A DNA stretch of 64,000 nt from Candidatus Phyllobacterium onerii (GTDB lineage Bacteria; Pseudomonadota; Alphaproteobacteria; Rhizobiales; Rhizobiaceae). Where the stretch lies: contig NZ_JAQMHX010000001.1 of the NCBI RefSeq assembly GCF_028331445.1, positions 496,001 through 560,000 of the forward strand, given 5' to 3'. Below the pieces are notes generated by a model. It was not told where the DNA came from, searched no databases, and saw nothing but the letters and a program-made list of their open reading frames with translations. Of this stretch, positions 9,090-17,898 are shown piece after piece; within the stretch, counting starts at the first letter, position 1; every line of letters begins with the position of its first letter. A program made the translations under genes and the position numbers.

Positions 9090-10037
9090 TCAGAAGGCTT
9101 CCGGATGCATGGCCTTGGCGATCTTGCCGATCGCTTCGATATTGGCCGGACCGGGCGTGAGCTCTGCATAGCGCAGGGCCACGAACCGCTCGTTCTTCAC
9201 CGCATCGGTTTCCTTCATCGCTGGATGCGCTTTGAGAAAGTCGAGCAGCTTCTGATAGCCTGCACCATCCTGATAGTCGAGCAGGATGAGGAATTGCGGG
9301 TTGCGTGCCGCGACAGTTTCCCATGATGTCGTGCTCCAACTCGTCTCCATGTCGGACATGATGTTGGTACCGCCGGCCTCGCTGATTAGCGCCGTCGGCA
9401 TTGCGAACCTGCCCGCGGTGAATGGCTTGTCCTCACCGGAATCATAAAGGAAAACACGGGTTTCGCCGCTGCTGTTGATTCTCTTTTTGATCTCCGCGAG
9501 CTGTGTCTTCCAGCCGGAAACCAGTGCCTCGGCCTGCTGGTCCTTGCCAAAAATCTTGCCGAGTTTGGCTATGTCGCCATAGAGCAGATCCATCGAAGCG
9601 GCGGGGCGATTCTTGTCGAGGTGGACGCAGCTCTCGGTCAGGACGAGAGTCTTGATGCCGTAGGGCGCAAGCGTATCCGGGGTCACGTCACCGCCGGGCT
9701 TCATCCCATAGTACCAGCCGGCAAAGAAGAAATCCGGGTTGGCGGCAACTAGGTTTTCCAGTGTCGGTTCCTTGGAAGCGAGTTCCGGGATTTGACCAAG
9801 CTGCTTCTTGAAGGCGTCATCCACCTTGTACCAACCAGTGATGCCGGTCACACCGACCATCGACGGTTGCAGATTGAGCGTGAAGGCCATCTCGCTCATG
9901 TTGAGATCCTGGATCACGGCTCGTTTTGGCGCGGCATCGAAAGTCAGCGGCTTGCCGCAACTGTCGACAGTAACGGGGAATGCGAAAGCGGGCGTCGACA
10001 ATACGGTCAGTGCGAGGGCAAGAATTGTCTTTTTCAT
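9090..10037 (-). CDS. btuF: Cobalamin-type ABC importer periplasmic binding protein (BtuF-like)
   Basis: A 315-residue secreted protein. It has a clear Sec signal peptide (KKTILALALTVLSTPAFA, cleavage near residue 21) followed by the two-lobed Peripla_BP_2 fold with a long connecting helix. It would bind the ligand in the periplasm and deliver it to the permease. The ATG at 10037 overlaps the TGA of the ATPase gene (TGATG), so it is translationally coupled; a TTG one codon earlier is less likely. The riboswitch upstream of the operon points to cobalamin. The ligand pocket cannot be judged from sequence. Confidence 0.86.
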   Translation of the reverse strand: MKKTILALALTVLSTPAFAFPVTVDSCGKPLTFDAAPKRAVIQDLNMSEMAFTLNLQPSMVGVTGITGWYKVDDAFKKQLGQIPELASKEPTLENLVAANPDFFFAGWYYGMKPGGDVTPDTLAPYGIKTLVLTESCVHLDKNRPAASMDLLYGDIAKLGKIFGKDQQAEALVSGWKTQLAEIKKRINSSGETRVFLYDSGEDKPFTAGRFAMPTALISEAGGTNIMSDMETSWSTTSWETVAARNPQFLILLDYQDGAGYQKLLDFLKAHPAMKETDAVKNERFVALRYAELTPGPANIEAIGKIAKAMHPEAF

Positions 10038-10843
10038 CAAATGCTCCGTGCGTGGGGATGGACTGAAGGCGATGGTTCTGGCGTCTCGAACACCATGAGG
10101 TCGCGGTTCTGCGATGGATGGCGCAAGCGCAAAACGTCTAAATTGAACACGTCGCCGACAACCCGAGGCGTCAGCGTTTCATCGGGGGTGCCGGTGGCCA
10201 CTACCCGGGCGTTGTGCATGACTGCGACATGCGTGGCAAAGGGCGCGACCAACGGCAGATCATGCAGGACCGCGATCGTCGTTACGTCCAGTCCGGCGAC
10301 CAGTGACAGCAACTCGCTGCGCGCCCTGGGGTCGAGATGGTTGGTTGGTTCGTCAAGGAAAAGCACGGCCGGTTGTTGGGCAATGGCCCGCGCCAACTGT
10401 ACGCGCTGACGCTCGCCGCCCGACAGCGATCCGATGGCACGTCGCGAAAACTGCGCGAGCTTCGCGCGGTGCAATGCTTCAGCCACAATTTCGCGTTCCC
10501 GCATCTTGGTAAAGGCGCCAATATGCGGAATACGGCCGAGCGAGACATAATCCTCGACGGAAAGTTGCAGCGCCGGCGTGTCGGTCTGGCCGACAAAGGC
10601 AAACTGCCGGGCACGCTCAAGCGGTGTCAAATGGCTGACGCTTTTGCCATGAAGCGTGATATCGCCGCTTGCGGGGTGAAGGAGACCTGCCAGCATGCGC
10701 AACAAGGTCGACTTGCCGGCACCGTTCGGTCCGATGATCGCCAGGCGTGCACCGCATTCGATCGTCAAGGACGCCTTGTCGACCAGGGTTTCGCCGGCTA
10801 TGCGATAAGTCACGTCGGCGGCGTTGAGCACGATATGACTCAT
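10037..10843 (-). CDS. btuD: Cobalamin-type ABC importer ATPase (BtuD/FecE family)
   Basis: A 268-residue ABC ATPase: Walker A GPNGAGKSTLLRML near residue 37, Q-loop FVGQTD, signature LSGGERQRVQLARA near 142, Walker B AVLFLDEPTNHLD and the switch histidine in VLHDLPL. It powers the importer from the cytoplasmic side. The ATG at 10843 follows GGAGGAC at good spacing; an earlier in-frame TTG at 10876 has no such site. It is the first gene of the operon. The leader carries a cobalamin riboswitch about 290 bases upstream and a 12-bp palindrome between the two. Having the ATPase first is unusual compared with the common binding-protein-first order. Confidence 0.89.
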   Translation of the reverse strand: MSHIVLNAADVTYRIAGETLVDKASLTIECGARLAIIGPNGAGKSTLLRMLAGLLHPASGDITLHGKSVSHLTPLERARQFAFVGQTDTPALQLSVEDYVSLGRIPHIGAFTKMREREIVAEALHRAKLAQFSRRAIGSLSGGERQRVQLARAIAQQPAVLFLDEPTNHLDPRARSELLSLVAGLDVTTIAVLHDLPLVAPFATHVAVMHNARVVATGTPDETLTPRVVGDVFNLDVLRLRHPSQNRDLMVFETPEPSPSVHPHARSI

Positions 10844-10907
10844 GAGTGAAGTCCTCCGGATGTTGAAAGGCGGCAAAAGTCGCAGCGCACAGCACCTCCA
10901 TTACGTA

Positions 10908-10919
10908 ACGTTATAACGT
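10908..10919. promoter_or_regulatory. 12-bp perfect palindrome upstream of btuD
   Basis: ACGTTATAACGT reads the same on both strands. It lies 65 bases before the btuD ATG, downstream of the riboswitch, in an AT-rich patch that could hold a promoter. It resembles a regulator half-site pair, possibly for a metal regulator, but this is a guess from shape only. Confidence 0.35.
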
Positions 10920-11130
10920 ATGTAAAGGCCTGCGATATACTGAGCGCAAGAAATGGCCTGACGCGAGAGGGAGTCTTTGGGGTGTTCATTCCCGTCCATC
11001 TGTTAGGGGACAGGATCAGGGAACGGACAATGTAGCGCTGCCATCAGGCACGGACCCGCCGAGGGGACCGTTGCAGCGGGAAACATCGCATCGCTCCCGG
11101 CACACCCCGTCCGGTTCGAATTTCAGTATT

Positions 11131-11314
11131 GATGGCAGGTCTCCTGGCTCGCGGGTCTCGGTTTGGCCCGGCCTTCCCGGTTTTCACCAGTGGCGCTATT
11201 GAGCCTCACTCACCGCTTACAGTTGCGGGGGCAGCCACGGTCTCGGTCCCTTGTGGGTACGCCTCACCGTGTTCCCTTTTCATCTCCAGCGTTGTCTTGC
11301 CGGAGAAACCATCG
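11131..11314 (-). promoter_or_regulatory. Cobalamin riboswitch
   Basis: On the minus strand the conserved blocks appear in order: AAAAGGGAA after the 5' closing stem, GCAACTGTAAGCGG, the core GCGCCACTGG, then CCGGGAAGGC and finally GAGCCAGGAGACCTGCC, the B12-box signature. The ends pair to close the structure: GATGG with CCATC, and GGTTTCTCC with GGAGACC. It sits in the leader of the btuD-btuF-btuC operon, 288 bases before the first ATG. Known switches of this class turn expression off when adenosylcobalamin or a related corrinoid binds. The expression platform is not obvious by eye; no clear terminator with a T-run follows. Confidence 0.93.
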
Positions 11315-11430
11315 GTGACGATCATTAGTGGAAAAAGCACCCAAAGCAATCCGTTTAATAGCCTGCACACCAATCAAGAGCGGATACCGCTTGGAAAAAT
11401 GGAGAGAAATGCTATGTTTTGTCTTGGAGT

Positions 11431-11650
11431 GAGAGGCAAGCTTTCGCCTGCCTCTCTTTCCTGGTTTACTGAAATAAGACCCGGAGAGTCAGTGTCCAGC
11501 TGCTCCGGGTCTTTTTCAATTCCAGGGTGATACGCAGTGGTAGAAACCACATAGCGTCACCTCCTGTCTTGCGAGCAAGGCTCTTGCCCTAGTCGGAGAT
11601 GCCTAATGCCTCCGATACACCGGCTGGCCCGGTGTTTTCTGCTTCACTCA
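11431..11650 (-). ncRNA. Structured RNA/sORF element, copy 2
   Basis: Second copy of the element at 1897-2124, same strand. In minus-strand order: hairpin ACACCGG/CCGGTGT (11635-11629 with 11623-11617), hairpin TCGGAG/CTCCGA (11615-11610 with 11598-11593), ribosome site, small ORF with an internal 10-bp stem (11512-11503 with 11486-11477), and a strong 11-bp hairpin at 11456-11431 capped by GAAA. Three base pairs in the internal stem are changed in both partners relative to copy 1, while the loop is nearly identical. It ends about 120 bases before the cobalamin riboswitch in the same direction. No long T-run follows the last hairpin, so whether it terminates or reads on into the riboswitch is open. 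Confidence 0.55.
11466..11552 (-). CDS. Small ORF of 28 codons, MWFLPLRITLE family, copy 2
   Basis: ATG at 11552, TAA at 11466-11468. The peptide starts MWFLPLRITLELKK and ends in a hydrophobic, basic tail (LRVLFQ). A strong AGGAGGTGA ribosome site ends 5 bases before the ATG, better than in many long genes here. The N-terminal 11 residues match copy 1 exactly, while the C-terminal half drifts in step with the changing RNA stem. Net charge is positive with two tryptophans, which suits a membrane-interacting peptide, but the function is unknown. It was found by comparing the two intergenic regions rather than from its length. Confidence 0.55.
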   Translation of the reverse strand: MWFLPLRITLELKKTRSSWTLTLRVLFQ

Positions 11651-11865
11651 CAAAACTCGACGAAGGTGACTGTGATCGATCTTGGCGGCAACGAATGCAG
11701 GGTTGCATTCGTCAGGTCGCGACGGCGCTCCAAGTTGTGTGGCCAAGCCCGTTTATGCGGCAAACCTTTTCCGTGCTAAAATAATTGGCAGGGACATTTA
11801 ACAAAGGCGTGGAGTAGGCTACGGTTCTTCGGGGACAAGCATTTCAGAAAAAAATTTGAGGCGAC
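11651..11865. other. Intergenic region with a perfect hairpin
   Basis: This stretch lies between the divergent sORF element and the transglutaminase gene. ACGAATGCA (11691-11699) and TGCATTCGT (11704-11712) form a perfect 9-bp stem with a 4-base loop, without a T-run on either side. Promoters for both directions should be here; I cannot assign boxes. The transglutaminase gene has a GAGG ribosome site just before its ATG. Confidence 0.45.
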
Positions 11866-14800
11866 ATGGCAATTCACGCAGCAGTCTATCATCTGACCCA
11901 CTATAAATATGACCGCCCGATCATGCTCGGGCCGCAAGTGATCCGTCTGCAGCCCGCGCCTCATTCCCGGACCAAAGTTCTAAGCCATTCGCTGAAGGTC
12001 AGTCCGGCCAATCATTTCGTCAATCTGCAGCAGGACCCCTACGGCAATTTCCTGGCGCGCTTCGTTTTCCCGGAGCCGGTGACGGAACTCAAGATCGAAG
12101 TCGATTTGATTGCCGACATGACGGTCTATAATCCGTTTGACTTTTTCGTCGAACCCGTCGCCGAGACATGGCCCTTTGCTTATCCCGACGACATAAAGGA
12201 CGATTTGTCGATCTATCTGAAACCGGAGCCGATCGGACCGCTGCTCTCGAATTTTCTTGCGACTGTCGATCGCACTCCGACAAACACCGTGAATTTCGTC
12301 GTGGATCTCAATGCGCGTATCCAGCGCGAAGTTGGCTATGTCATTCGAATGGAAACCGGTGTGCAGGAACCGGAAGTGACGCTGGACGTGCGCACGGGTT
12401 CCTGCCGCGATTCGAGCTGGCTTCTGGTGCAGGCGTTACGCCATCTTGGCCTAGCGGCGCGGTTTGTTTCCGGTTACCTCATACAGTTGAAGCCCGATCT
12501 TGTTTCGCTGGACGGGCCCGCCGGCACGAGCCAGGATTTTACGGATCTCCATGCCTGGTGCGAGGTCTATCTGCCGGGTGCAGGCTGGATCGGTCTCGAT
12601 CCGACATCCGGTCTGTTGACTGGCGAGAGCCACGTGCCGCTGGCTGCCACGCCGCATTATCGCAATGCGGCTCCGATCTCCGGCATGGCGGAACCCGCGA
12701 ATGTCGAATTCGGCTTCGATATGCGTGTAACACGCGTCTCCGAACACCCGCGCATCACCAAGCCATTCTCCGATGAATCCTGGACAGCGCTGGATGCACT
12801 CGGTGAAAAGGTGGACGCGTTTCTCAAAGAGCGCGACGTGCGCCTGACGATGGGCGGCGAGCCGACATTTGTATCCATCGACGATTTCGAATCCGGCGAG
12901 TGGAATACCGATGCTGTCGGACCGACCAAACGCGAGAAGGCCGACAAGCTCATCCGCCGCCTGCGCGAGCGTTTCGCTCCGGGCGGGTTCCTGCATTACG
13001 GGCAGGGGAAGTGGTATCCCGGCGAAAGCCTTCCACGCTGGACGTTCTCGCTCTACTGGCGCAAGGACGGCAAGCCGATCTGGGTCAATCCGGATTTGAT
13101 TGCAGCCGAGAACAGCGTGGCAAAGATCAAACCGGACGATGCGGGCAAGCTTCTGACCGGCATGGCCGAGGTGCTCGGCGTCGAGAACGAGATGGTCACG
13201 CCTGCCTACGAAGACCCGGCCGAATGGATAGTCAAGGAAGGCAATCTGCCTGCCAACGTCGATCCCTCCAATTCCAAGCTCAAGGATCCGGAAGAGCGCA
13301 GCCGCATGGCACGCGTCTTCGAACGCGGACTGACGGAACCGACAGGTTTCGTGCTCCCCGTGCAGCGCTGGAACAGTCAGGCTGCCGCAGGGCCGCGCTG
13401 GCGTAGCGAGAAGTGGACAACGCGCCGTGGCAAGCTTTTCCTGGTGCCGGGTGATTCGCCTGTTGGCTATCGCCTGCCGCTCGGCTCCTTGCCGCATGTT
13501 CCCCCATCTGAATATCCGTTTATCGTGCCCGTAGACCCATCTGTCGAGCGCGGTCCTTTGCCGGATTCGGTTGCTCAGCCTGGAGCGGCTCCTCGAGACG
13601 CGCCGCAGACCGTGGCCTCGTTCACTGCGGCCGAGGGCACACAACAGGAGCGTATCGAACAGGAGCTCGGTGAAATCGGTGGCGCGGTGCGCACGGCCAT
13701 TTCGGTCGAACCGCGCAATGGCCGATTAAGCGTTTTCATGCCGCCGGTTGAGGCACTGGAAGACTATCTCGAACTTGTTGGCGCAGCCGAAGCTGCGGCG
13801 GCAAGCCTGGGCCTGCCGGTCCATATCGAAGGCTACGGGCCGCCGCAGGATCATCGCATCAATGTCATTCGCGTTGCGCCAGATCCCGGTGTCATCGAGG
13901 TGAATATTCACCCGGCGTCGAACTGGCGCGAATGCGTCGAGGTAACGACGGCTATCTATGAGGAAGCGCGGCAGACGCGGCTCGGCGCTGACAAGTTCAT
14001 GATCGACGGTCGCCATACCGGTACAGGCGGCGGCAATCACGTGGTGGTCGGTGGCGAGACACCGAACAACAGTCCGTTCCTGCGCCGGCCTGATCTGTTG
14101 AAGAGCCTCGTTTTACATTGGCAGCGTCACCCAGCACTGTCCTATCTGTTCTCCGGGATGTTTATCGGGCCGACCAGCCAAGCGCCGCGGTTCGATGAAG
14201 CACGCCATGACAGCCTCTACGAACTCGAGATCGCCATGGCGCAGGTACCGTTGCCCGGCAAGGGCACGCCGCCGCTGCCTTGGCTCGTCGACCGCCTGTT
14301 CCGCAATCTGCTGGTCGATGTGACCGGCAATACGCATCGCTCGGAAATATGCATCGACAAGCTGTTTTCTCCCGATGGTCCGACCGGAAGGCTGGGTTTG
14401 GTCGAGTTTCGTGGATTCGAGATGCCGCCCAATGCCCGTATGAGCCTCGCGCAGCAATTGCTGGTGCGGGCATTGATCGCCCGGTTCTGGAATACGCCGA
14501 TCGAGGGGAGTTTTGTGCGCTGGGGTACCACGTTGCATGACCGTTTCATGCTGCCGGCCTTCGTCTGGCAGGACTTTCTGGATGTACTCGCAGATCTGCG
14601 CCAGAACGGCTTTGATTTCCGTCCGGAATGGTTCGAGGCACAACTTGAATTCCGCTTTCCCTTCTGCGGCGAAATCGAGAACGAAGGCGTCAAGCTTGAA
14701 CTGCGCCAGGCGCTGGAGCCTTGGCACGTCATGGGCGAGCAGGGCGCGATTGGCGGTACGGTGCGTTTCGTCGATAGCTCTGTCGAGCGGCTTCAGGTCA

Positions 14801-15198
14801 AGGTTGAAGGCTTCAATCCTGCCCGCCACAGCGTCGCCTGCAATGGTCGCGAAGTGCCGCTGAAGACCGACGTGCAGGGCACCGCCGTCGCCGGCGTCCG
14901 TTACAAAGCGTGGCAGCCGCGATCCGGTCTCCACCCGATGATCCCGGTCAATACGCCGCTGGTGTTCGACCTCTACGATCAATGGTCAGGACGTGCTATT
15001 GGCGGTTGCGTCTATCATGTCGCACATCCGGGCGGCCGTAGCTATGATACGTTTCCCGTGAATTCAAACGAGGCGGAAGCACGCAGGCTTACCCGGTTTG
15101 AGCCGCGCGGGCACACGGCCGGAGCTTACGAGCTCAGAAAGGAACAGCCCGCAGCGGAGTTTCCGATGACGCTTGATCTACGAAGGCCGCGGGTATGA
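11866..15198 (+). CDS. Transglutaminase-like protein with C-terminal DUF2126 domain
   Basis: A 1110-residue cytoplasmic protein without a signal peptide. Residues 1-95 are a bacterial transglutaminase N-terminal domain. The transglutaminase core follows with its Cys-His-Asp triad at C180 (TGSCRDSSW), H229 (DLHAWCEVY) and D245 (LDPTSG). From about residue 300 the large DUF2126 domain begins, with [14 protein letters not shown] and, near 720, [17 protein letters not shown]. This domain has been linked to glutamine-synthetase-like COOH-NH2 ligases in published work on amidoligases. Its neighbours, an ATP-grasp/alpha-E protein and a second transglutaminase, form a widespread but poorly understood set thought to make or process a peptide tag or metabolite. 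The next ORF begins close to its stop. Confidence 0.9.
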   Translation: MAIHAAVYHLTHYKYDRPIMLGPQVIRLQPAPHSRTKVLSHSLKVSPANHFVNLQQDPYGNFLARFVFPEPVTELKIEVDLIADMTVYNPFDFFVEPVAETWPFAYPDDIKDDLSIYLKPEPIGPLLSNFLATVDRTPTNTVNFVVDLNARIQREVGYVIRMETGVQEPEVTLDVRTGSCRDSSWLLVQALRHLGLAARFVSGYLIQLKPDLVSLDGPAGTSQDFTDLHAWCEVYLPGAGWIGLDPTSGLLTGESHVPLAATPHYRNAAPISGMAEPANVEFGFDMRVTRVSEHPRITKPFSDESWTALDALGEKVDAFLKERDVRLTMGGEPTFVSIDDFESGEWNTDAVGPTKREKADKLIRRLRERFAPGGFLHYGQGKWYPGESLPRWTFSLYWRKDGKPIWVNPDLIAAENSVAKIKPDDAGKLLTGMAEVLGVENEMVTPAYEDPAEWIVKEGNLPANVDPSNSKLKDPEERSRMARVFERGLTEPTGFVLPVQRWNSQAAAGPRWRSEKWTTRRGKLFLVPGDSPVGYRLPLGSLPHVPPSEYPFIVPVDPSVERGPLPDSVAQPGAAPRDAPQTVASFTAAEGTQQERIEQELGEIGGAVRTAISVEPRNGRLSVFMPPVEALEDYLELVGAAEAAAASLGLPVHIEGYGPPQDHRINVIRVAPDPGVIEVNIHPASNWRECVEVTTAIYEEARQTRLGADKFMIDGRHTGTGGGNHVVVGGETPNNSPFLRRPDLLKSLVLHWQRHPALSYLFSGMFIGPTSQAPRFDEARHDSLYELEIAMAQVPLPGKGTPPLPWLVDRLFRNLLVDVTGNTHRSEICIDKLFSPDGPTGRLGLVEFRGFEMPPNARMSLAQQLLVRALIARFWNTPIEGSFVRWGTTLHDRFMLPAFVWQDFLDVLADLRQNGFDFRPEWFEAQLEFRFPFCGEIENEGVKLELRQALEPWHVMGEQGAIGGTVRFVDSSVERLQVKVEGFNPARHSVACNGREVPLKTDVQGTAVAGVRYKAWQPRSGLHPMIPVNTPLVFDLYDQWSGRAIGGCVYHVAHPGGRSYDTFPVNSNEAEARRLTRFEPRGHTAGAYELRKEQPAAEFPMTLDLRRPRV

Positions 15199-15220
15199 AC
15201 ACAGGTATCGAAAAGCGACG

Positions 15221-17623
15221 ATGTCAAAGGTGAGCCAAGCTCCATCCCTCGCAAGTTCCGGCCTGCTTGCAAGCTATAAGCCCCTGCCTGGTGTAGCCGA
15301 CGAGATGATCGATCCATCGGGCGCGGTGCGGCCGGGCTGGGAAACACTGCTCCATACGCTCGACCAGATTGGTCCTGAAAAGCTCGCGACGCGTTTTGCC
15401 CGCGCCAACCAGTACTTGCTCGATGCCGGTGTGTTTTACCGCGTCTACGATGAGAACGGCACGCAGGAACGCGAGTGGCCGCTGGCGCATATACCGATTC
15501 TGATCAATGAGGCGGATTGGCAGACAATCACGGCTGGTCTCACACAGCGAGCTGACCTCCTGGAGGAGATCGTCGCGGATATCTATGGCGAGACAAAACT
15601 GATCCGCGATGGAATACTGCCGCCGGATCTGATTGCGTCCAATCCGGAATTCCTGCATCCGCTGGCAGGCGTAAAACCTGCGAGCGGCCATTTCCTGCAT
15701 TTCTGCGCATTCGAACTTGGGCGTGCGCCTGATGGCCGGTGGTGGGTGCTGGGTGATCGCACACAGGCTGCTTCCGGTGCCGGTTTCGCGCTCGAAAACA
15801 GAGTGGCAACGACACGAGCACTTTCGGATATTTCCGGCGCCATGAACGTGCATCGCCTCGCGGGGTTCTTCAAGGATTTCCGCGATTCGCTGCAGAGCCT
15901 CGTCACCGATCCACAGGGACGTGCCGCGATCCTGACACCTGGACCCAACAACGAGACCTATTTCGAACATGCCTATATTGCCCGGTATCTCGGCTTCATG
16001 CTTCTGGAAGGCGATGACCTGACAGTCAGCAACGGCAGGGTGATGGTGCGCACTGTCTCCGGTCTCAAGCCTATCGACGTTCTATGGCGACGAATGGATG
16101 CCGCCTACATGGATCCGCTCGAGCTTAAAACCGACTCGTGGATCGGCACGCCCGGCATTGTCGGCGCACTCCGCCAGCAATCGGTCTCGCTGGTCAACGC
16201 GCTCGGCTCCGGGATACTCGAAACGCGTGCGCTGCTAGCGTTTCTGCCGGCAATTTCCAAGGCGCTGCATAATCGCGATCTCGCGCTGCCGAGCATCGCC
16301 ACCTGGTGGTGCGGGCAGGAAAAGGAACGCAAGCATGTCATGGACCGGCTCGACCAGATGATGGTTGGCCCGGCACTTTCGACGCGCCTTCCTTTTGAGG
16401 ATGTGGACGCGACAATGCTTGGTTCGTCGCTCGATGCCGATGCGAGGGCCGCGCTTCTCGCCCGGCTGGAGAAGGACGGACGCGGACTGGTCGGCCAGGA
16501 AAAAGTCAAGCTTTCGACCACGCCAGTCTATGTCGATGGCAAGCTGGAACCGCGGCCATTCGTGCTGCGCGTTTTTGCAGCGCGCCACAAGGACGGCTGG
16601 AGCTTCATGCCCGGCGGCTTTGCCCGGGTCGGACGCACGATGGACACGGCGGCGATTGCCATGCAGCGGGGCGGACAGGCTGCCGATGTCTGGATTACCA
16701 GCAGTGGATCCGTTCCCAAGGATACATTGCTGCCGCGCGAGGATGATACATTCCGGCGTAATGTGCCGGGCACGCTACCTAGCCGCGCTGCCGAGAATTT
16801 GATGTGGATGGGACGCTATATAGAACGCGCTGAAGGGACAGCGCGGATCCTGCGCGCCTGCCATGCCCGCTACGCAGAAGCTGCGAACATGGAAACTCCG
16901 TTGCTTGACGAAATGCGGGCCTACCTGAAACCGCTTGGCGTCAATCTCGATACGGCGATTCCAAAGGGACTGCAGCGTTCCATTGACGGCGCCATGCTCA
17001 GCGCAGGCCGCGTCCGTGACCGCTTCTCGCCCGACGGCTGGTTGGCATTGCGCGACCTGTCGAAGACGATCCACCGGTTTTCCGATGCGGTTTCGCCGGG
17101 CGATGATGCCACGCGTGCCATGACGATTATCCTGCGCAAGCTCGCCGGGTTCTCCGGCCTTGTGCATGAAAACATGTATCGTTTCACAGGATGGCGCTTC
17201 CTCGAAATCGGCCGCCGCCTGGAGCGTGGCATCCAGATGACGCGCATTCTGGCGACGCTGTCGCGGGATGATGCGGCCGAGGGTGCGCTGGAAATGCTGC
17301 TCGAGATCGGCGACAGTGTCATGACCCATCGGCGCCAGTACAGCGTCTACTCAGGCCGTCTCAGCGTGCTCGACCTTCTGGGGCTCGATCCACTCAATCC
17401 GCGCTCGATCATCTTCCAGCTTGACGCGCTTAAGACGGAGTTTGGTCTGCTGCCCGCGCGTGATGCGGACACTCACATGCCTCAATTTTCCAAGGAAGTG
17501 CTGCGTCTACATACGGAGCTTGCGATTATGGAGGCAAACGACCTCACGCCTGAAAAGCTCGAGACAATAGAATTCGAATTGGGCAATCTTTCCAATATGA
17601 TTTCCGACACCTATTTCGCCTGA
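15221..17623 (+). CDS. Circularly permuted ATP-grasp / alpha-E fusion protein
   Basis: An 800-residue protein. The first part (about 60-480) is the circularly permuted ATP-grasp domain (DUF404/DUF407), recognisable from DLLEEIVADIYGE, the GPNNETYFEHAYIARYLG block and YVDGKLEPRPFVLRVF. The second part (about 500-790) is the alpha-E helical domain (DUF403), starting PSRAAENLMWMGRYIERAEGTARILR. ATP-grasp enzymes make amide or peptide bonds through acyl-phosphates, so a ligase role with the transglutaminase neighbours is the accepted prediction; the substrate is unknown. The ATG at 15221 is preferred over an upstream in-frame start at 15173 that would overlap the previous gene by 26 bases; neither has a strong ribosome site. 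Confidence 0.9.
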   Translation: MSKVSQAPSLASSGLLASYKPLPGVADEMIDPSGAVRPGWETLLHTLDQIGPEKLATRFARANQYLLDAGVFYRVYDENGTQEREWPLAHIPILINEADWQTITAGLTQRADLLEEIVADIYGETKLIRDGILPPDLIASNPEFLHPLAGVKPASGHFLHFCAFELGRAPDGRWWVLGDRTQAASGAGFALENRVATTRALSDISGAMNVHRLAGFFKDFRDSLQSLVTDPQGRAAILTPGPNNETYFEHAYIARYLGFMLLEGDDLTVSNGRVMVRTVSGLKPIDVLWRRMDAAYMDPLELKTDSWIGTPGIVGALRQQSVSLVNALGSGILETRALLAFLPAISKALHNRDLALPSIATWWCGQEKERKHVMDRLDQMMVGPALSTRLPFEDVDATMLGSSLDADARAALLARLEKDGRGLVGQEKVKLSTTPVYVDGKLEPRPFVLRVFAARHKDGWSFMPGGFARVGRTMDTAAIAMQRGGQAADVWITSSGSVPKDTLLPREDDTFRRNVPGTLPSRAAENLMWMGRYIERAEGTARILRACHARYAEAANMETPLLDEMRAYLKPLGVNLDTAIPKGLQRSIDGAMLSAGRVRDRFSPDGWLALRDLSKTIHRFSDAVSPGDDATRAMTIILRKLAGFSGLVHENMYRFTGWRFLEIGRRLERGIQMTRILATLSRDDAAEGALEMLLEIGDSVMTHRRQYSVYSGRLSVLDLLGLDPLNPRSIIFQLDALKTEFGLLPARDADTHMPQFSKEVLRLHTELAIMEANDLTPEKLETIEFELGNLSNMISDTYFA

Positions 17624-17628
17624 AGGCT

Positions 17629-17896
17629 TAGGCCGTACACTCATTATAGGATCGACAATGACGCCTGAAACGGCAAGAAGATGCGAGGAGAAGCGTGACG
17701 GGTGGGGGCTTTCCCCCGGCCGAGCGGTTCGACACTGCAGCTTGCAGCCGTTTCGGCGTCCGGAGGATATGGTCTTTTCGCCCGGTTACTTTGTCGCAAA
17801 AGCTCGAAAATGGATAAATATTTCCATCGCCTCTGCTCCTCGTATCCGAACGAAAAGCCTCACACCATTTCGACCCTACAATGAGTTTACGGCCTA
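17629..17896. mobile_element. MITE-like element with terminal inverted repeats
   Basis: The ends are inverted repeats: TAGGCCGTACACTCATTATA at the left, and at the right the reverse complement of TAGGCCGTAAACTCATTGTA. These match at 18 of 20 bases, and weaker symmetry continues inward for about 65 bases (for example GATGCGAGGAG against GATACGAGGAG). The 268-base unit has no transposase. Flanking TA at both ends would fit a TA target duplication as in the IS630/Tc1 group. It lies exactly between the ATP-grasp and second transglutaminase genes, ending 2 bases before the likely ATG of the latter. Confidence 0.72.
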
Positions 17897-17898
17897 GC

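Noticed and set aside
11129-11530. A 133-residue plus-strand open frame across the cobalamin riboswitch
   Set aside because: It lies over the riboswitch and the sORF element on the opposite strand; composition is not protein-like, and both features explain the sequence better.
12451-13644. 397-residue minus-strand open frame inside the DUF2126 gene
   Set aside because: Shadow of a high-GC coding region; the plus frame has full domain motifs and catalytic triad.
17658-17897. 79-residue plus-strand and 90-residue minus-strand ORFs between the ATP-grasp and transglutaminase genes
   Set aside because: Both run end to end through the MITE-like element and owe their similar termini to its inverted repeats; no homology-like motif seen.
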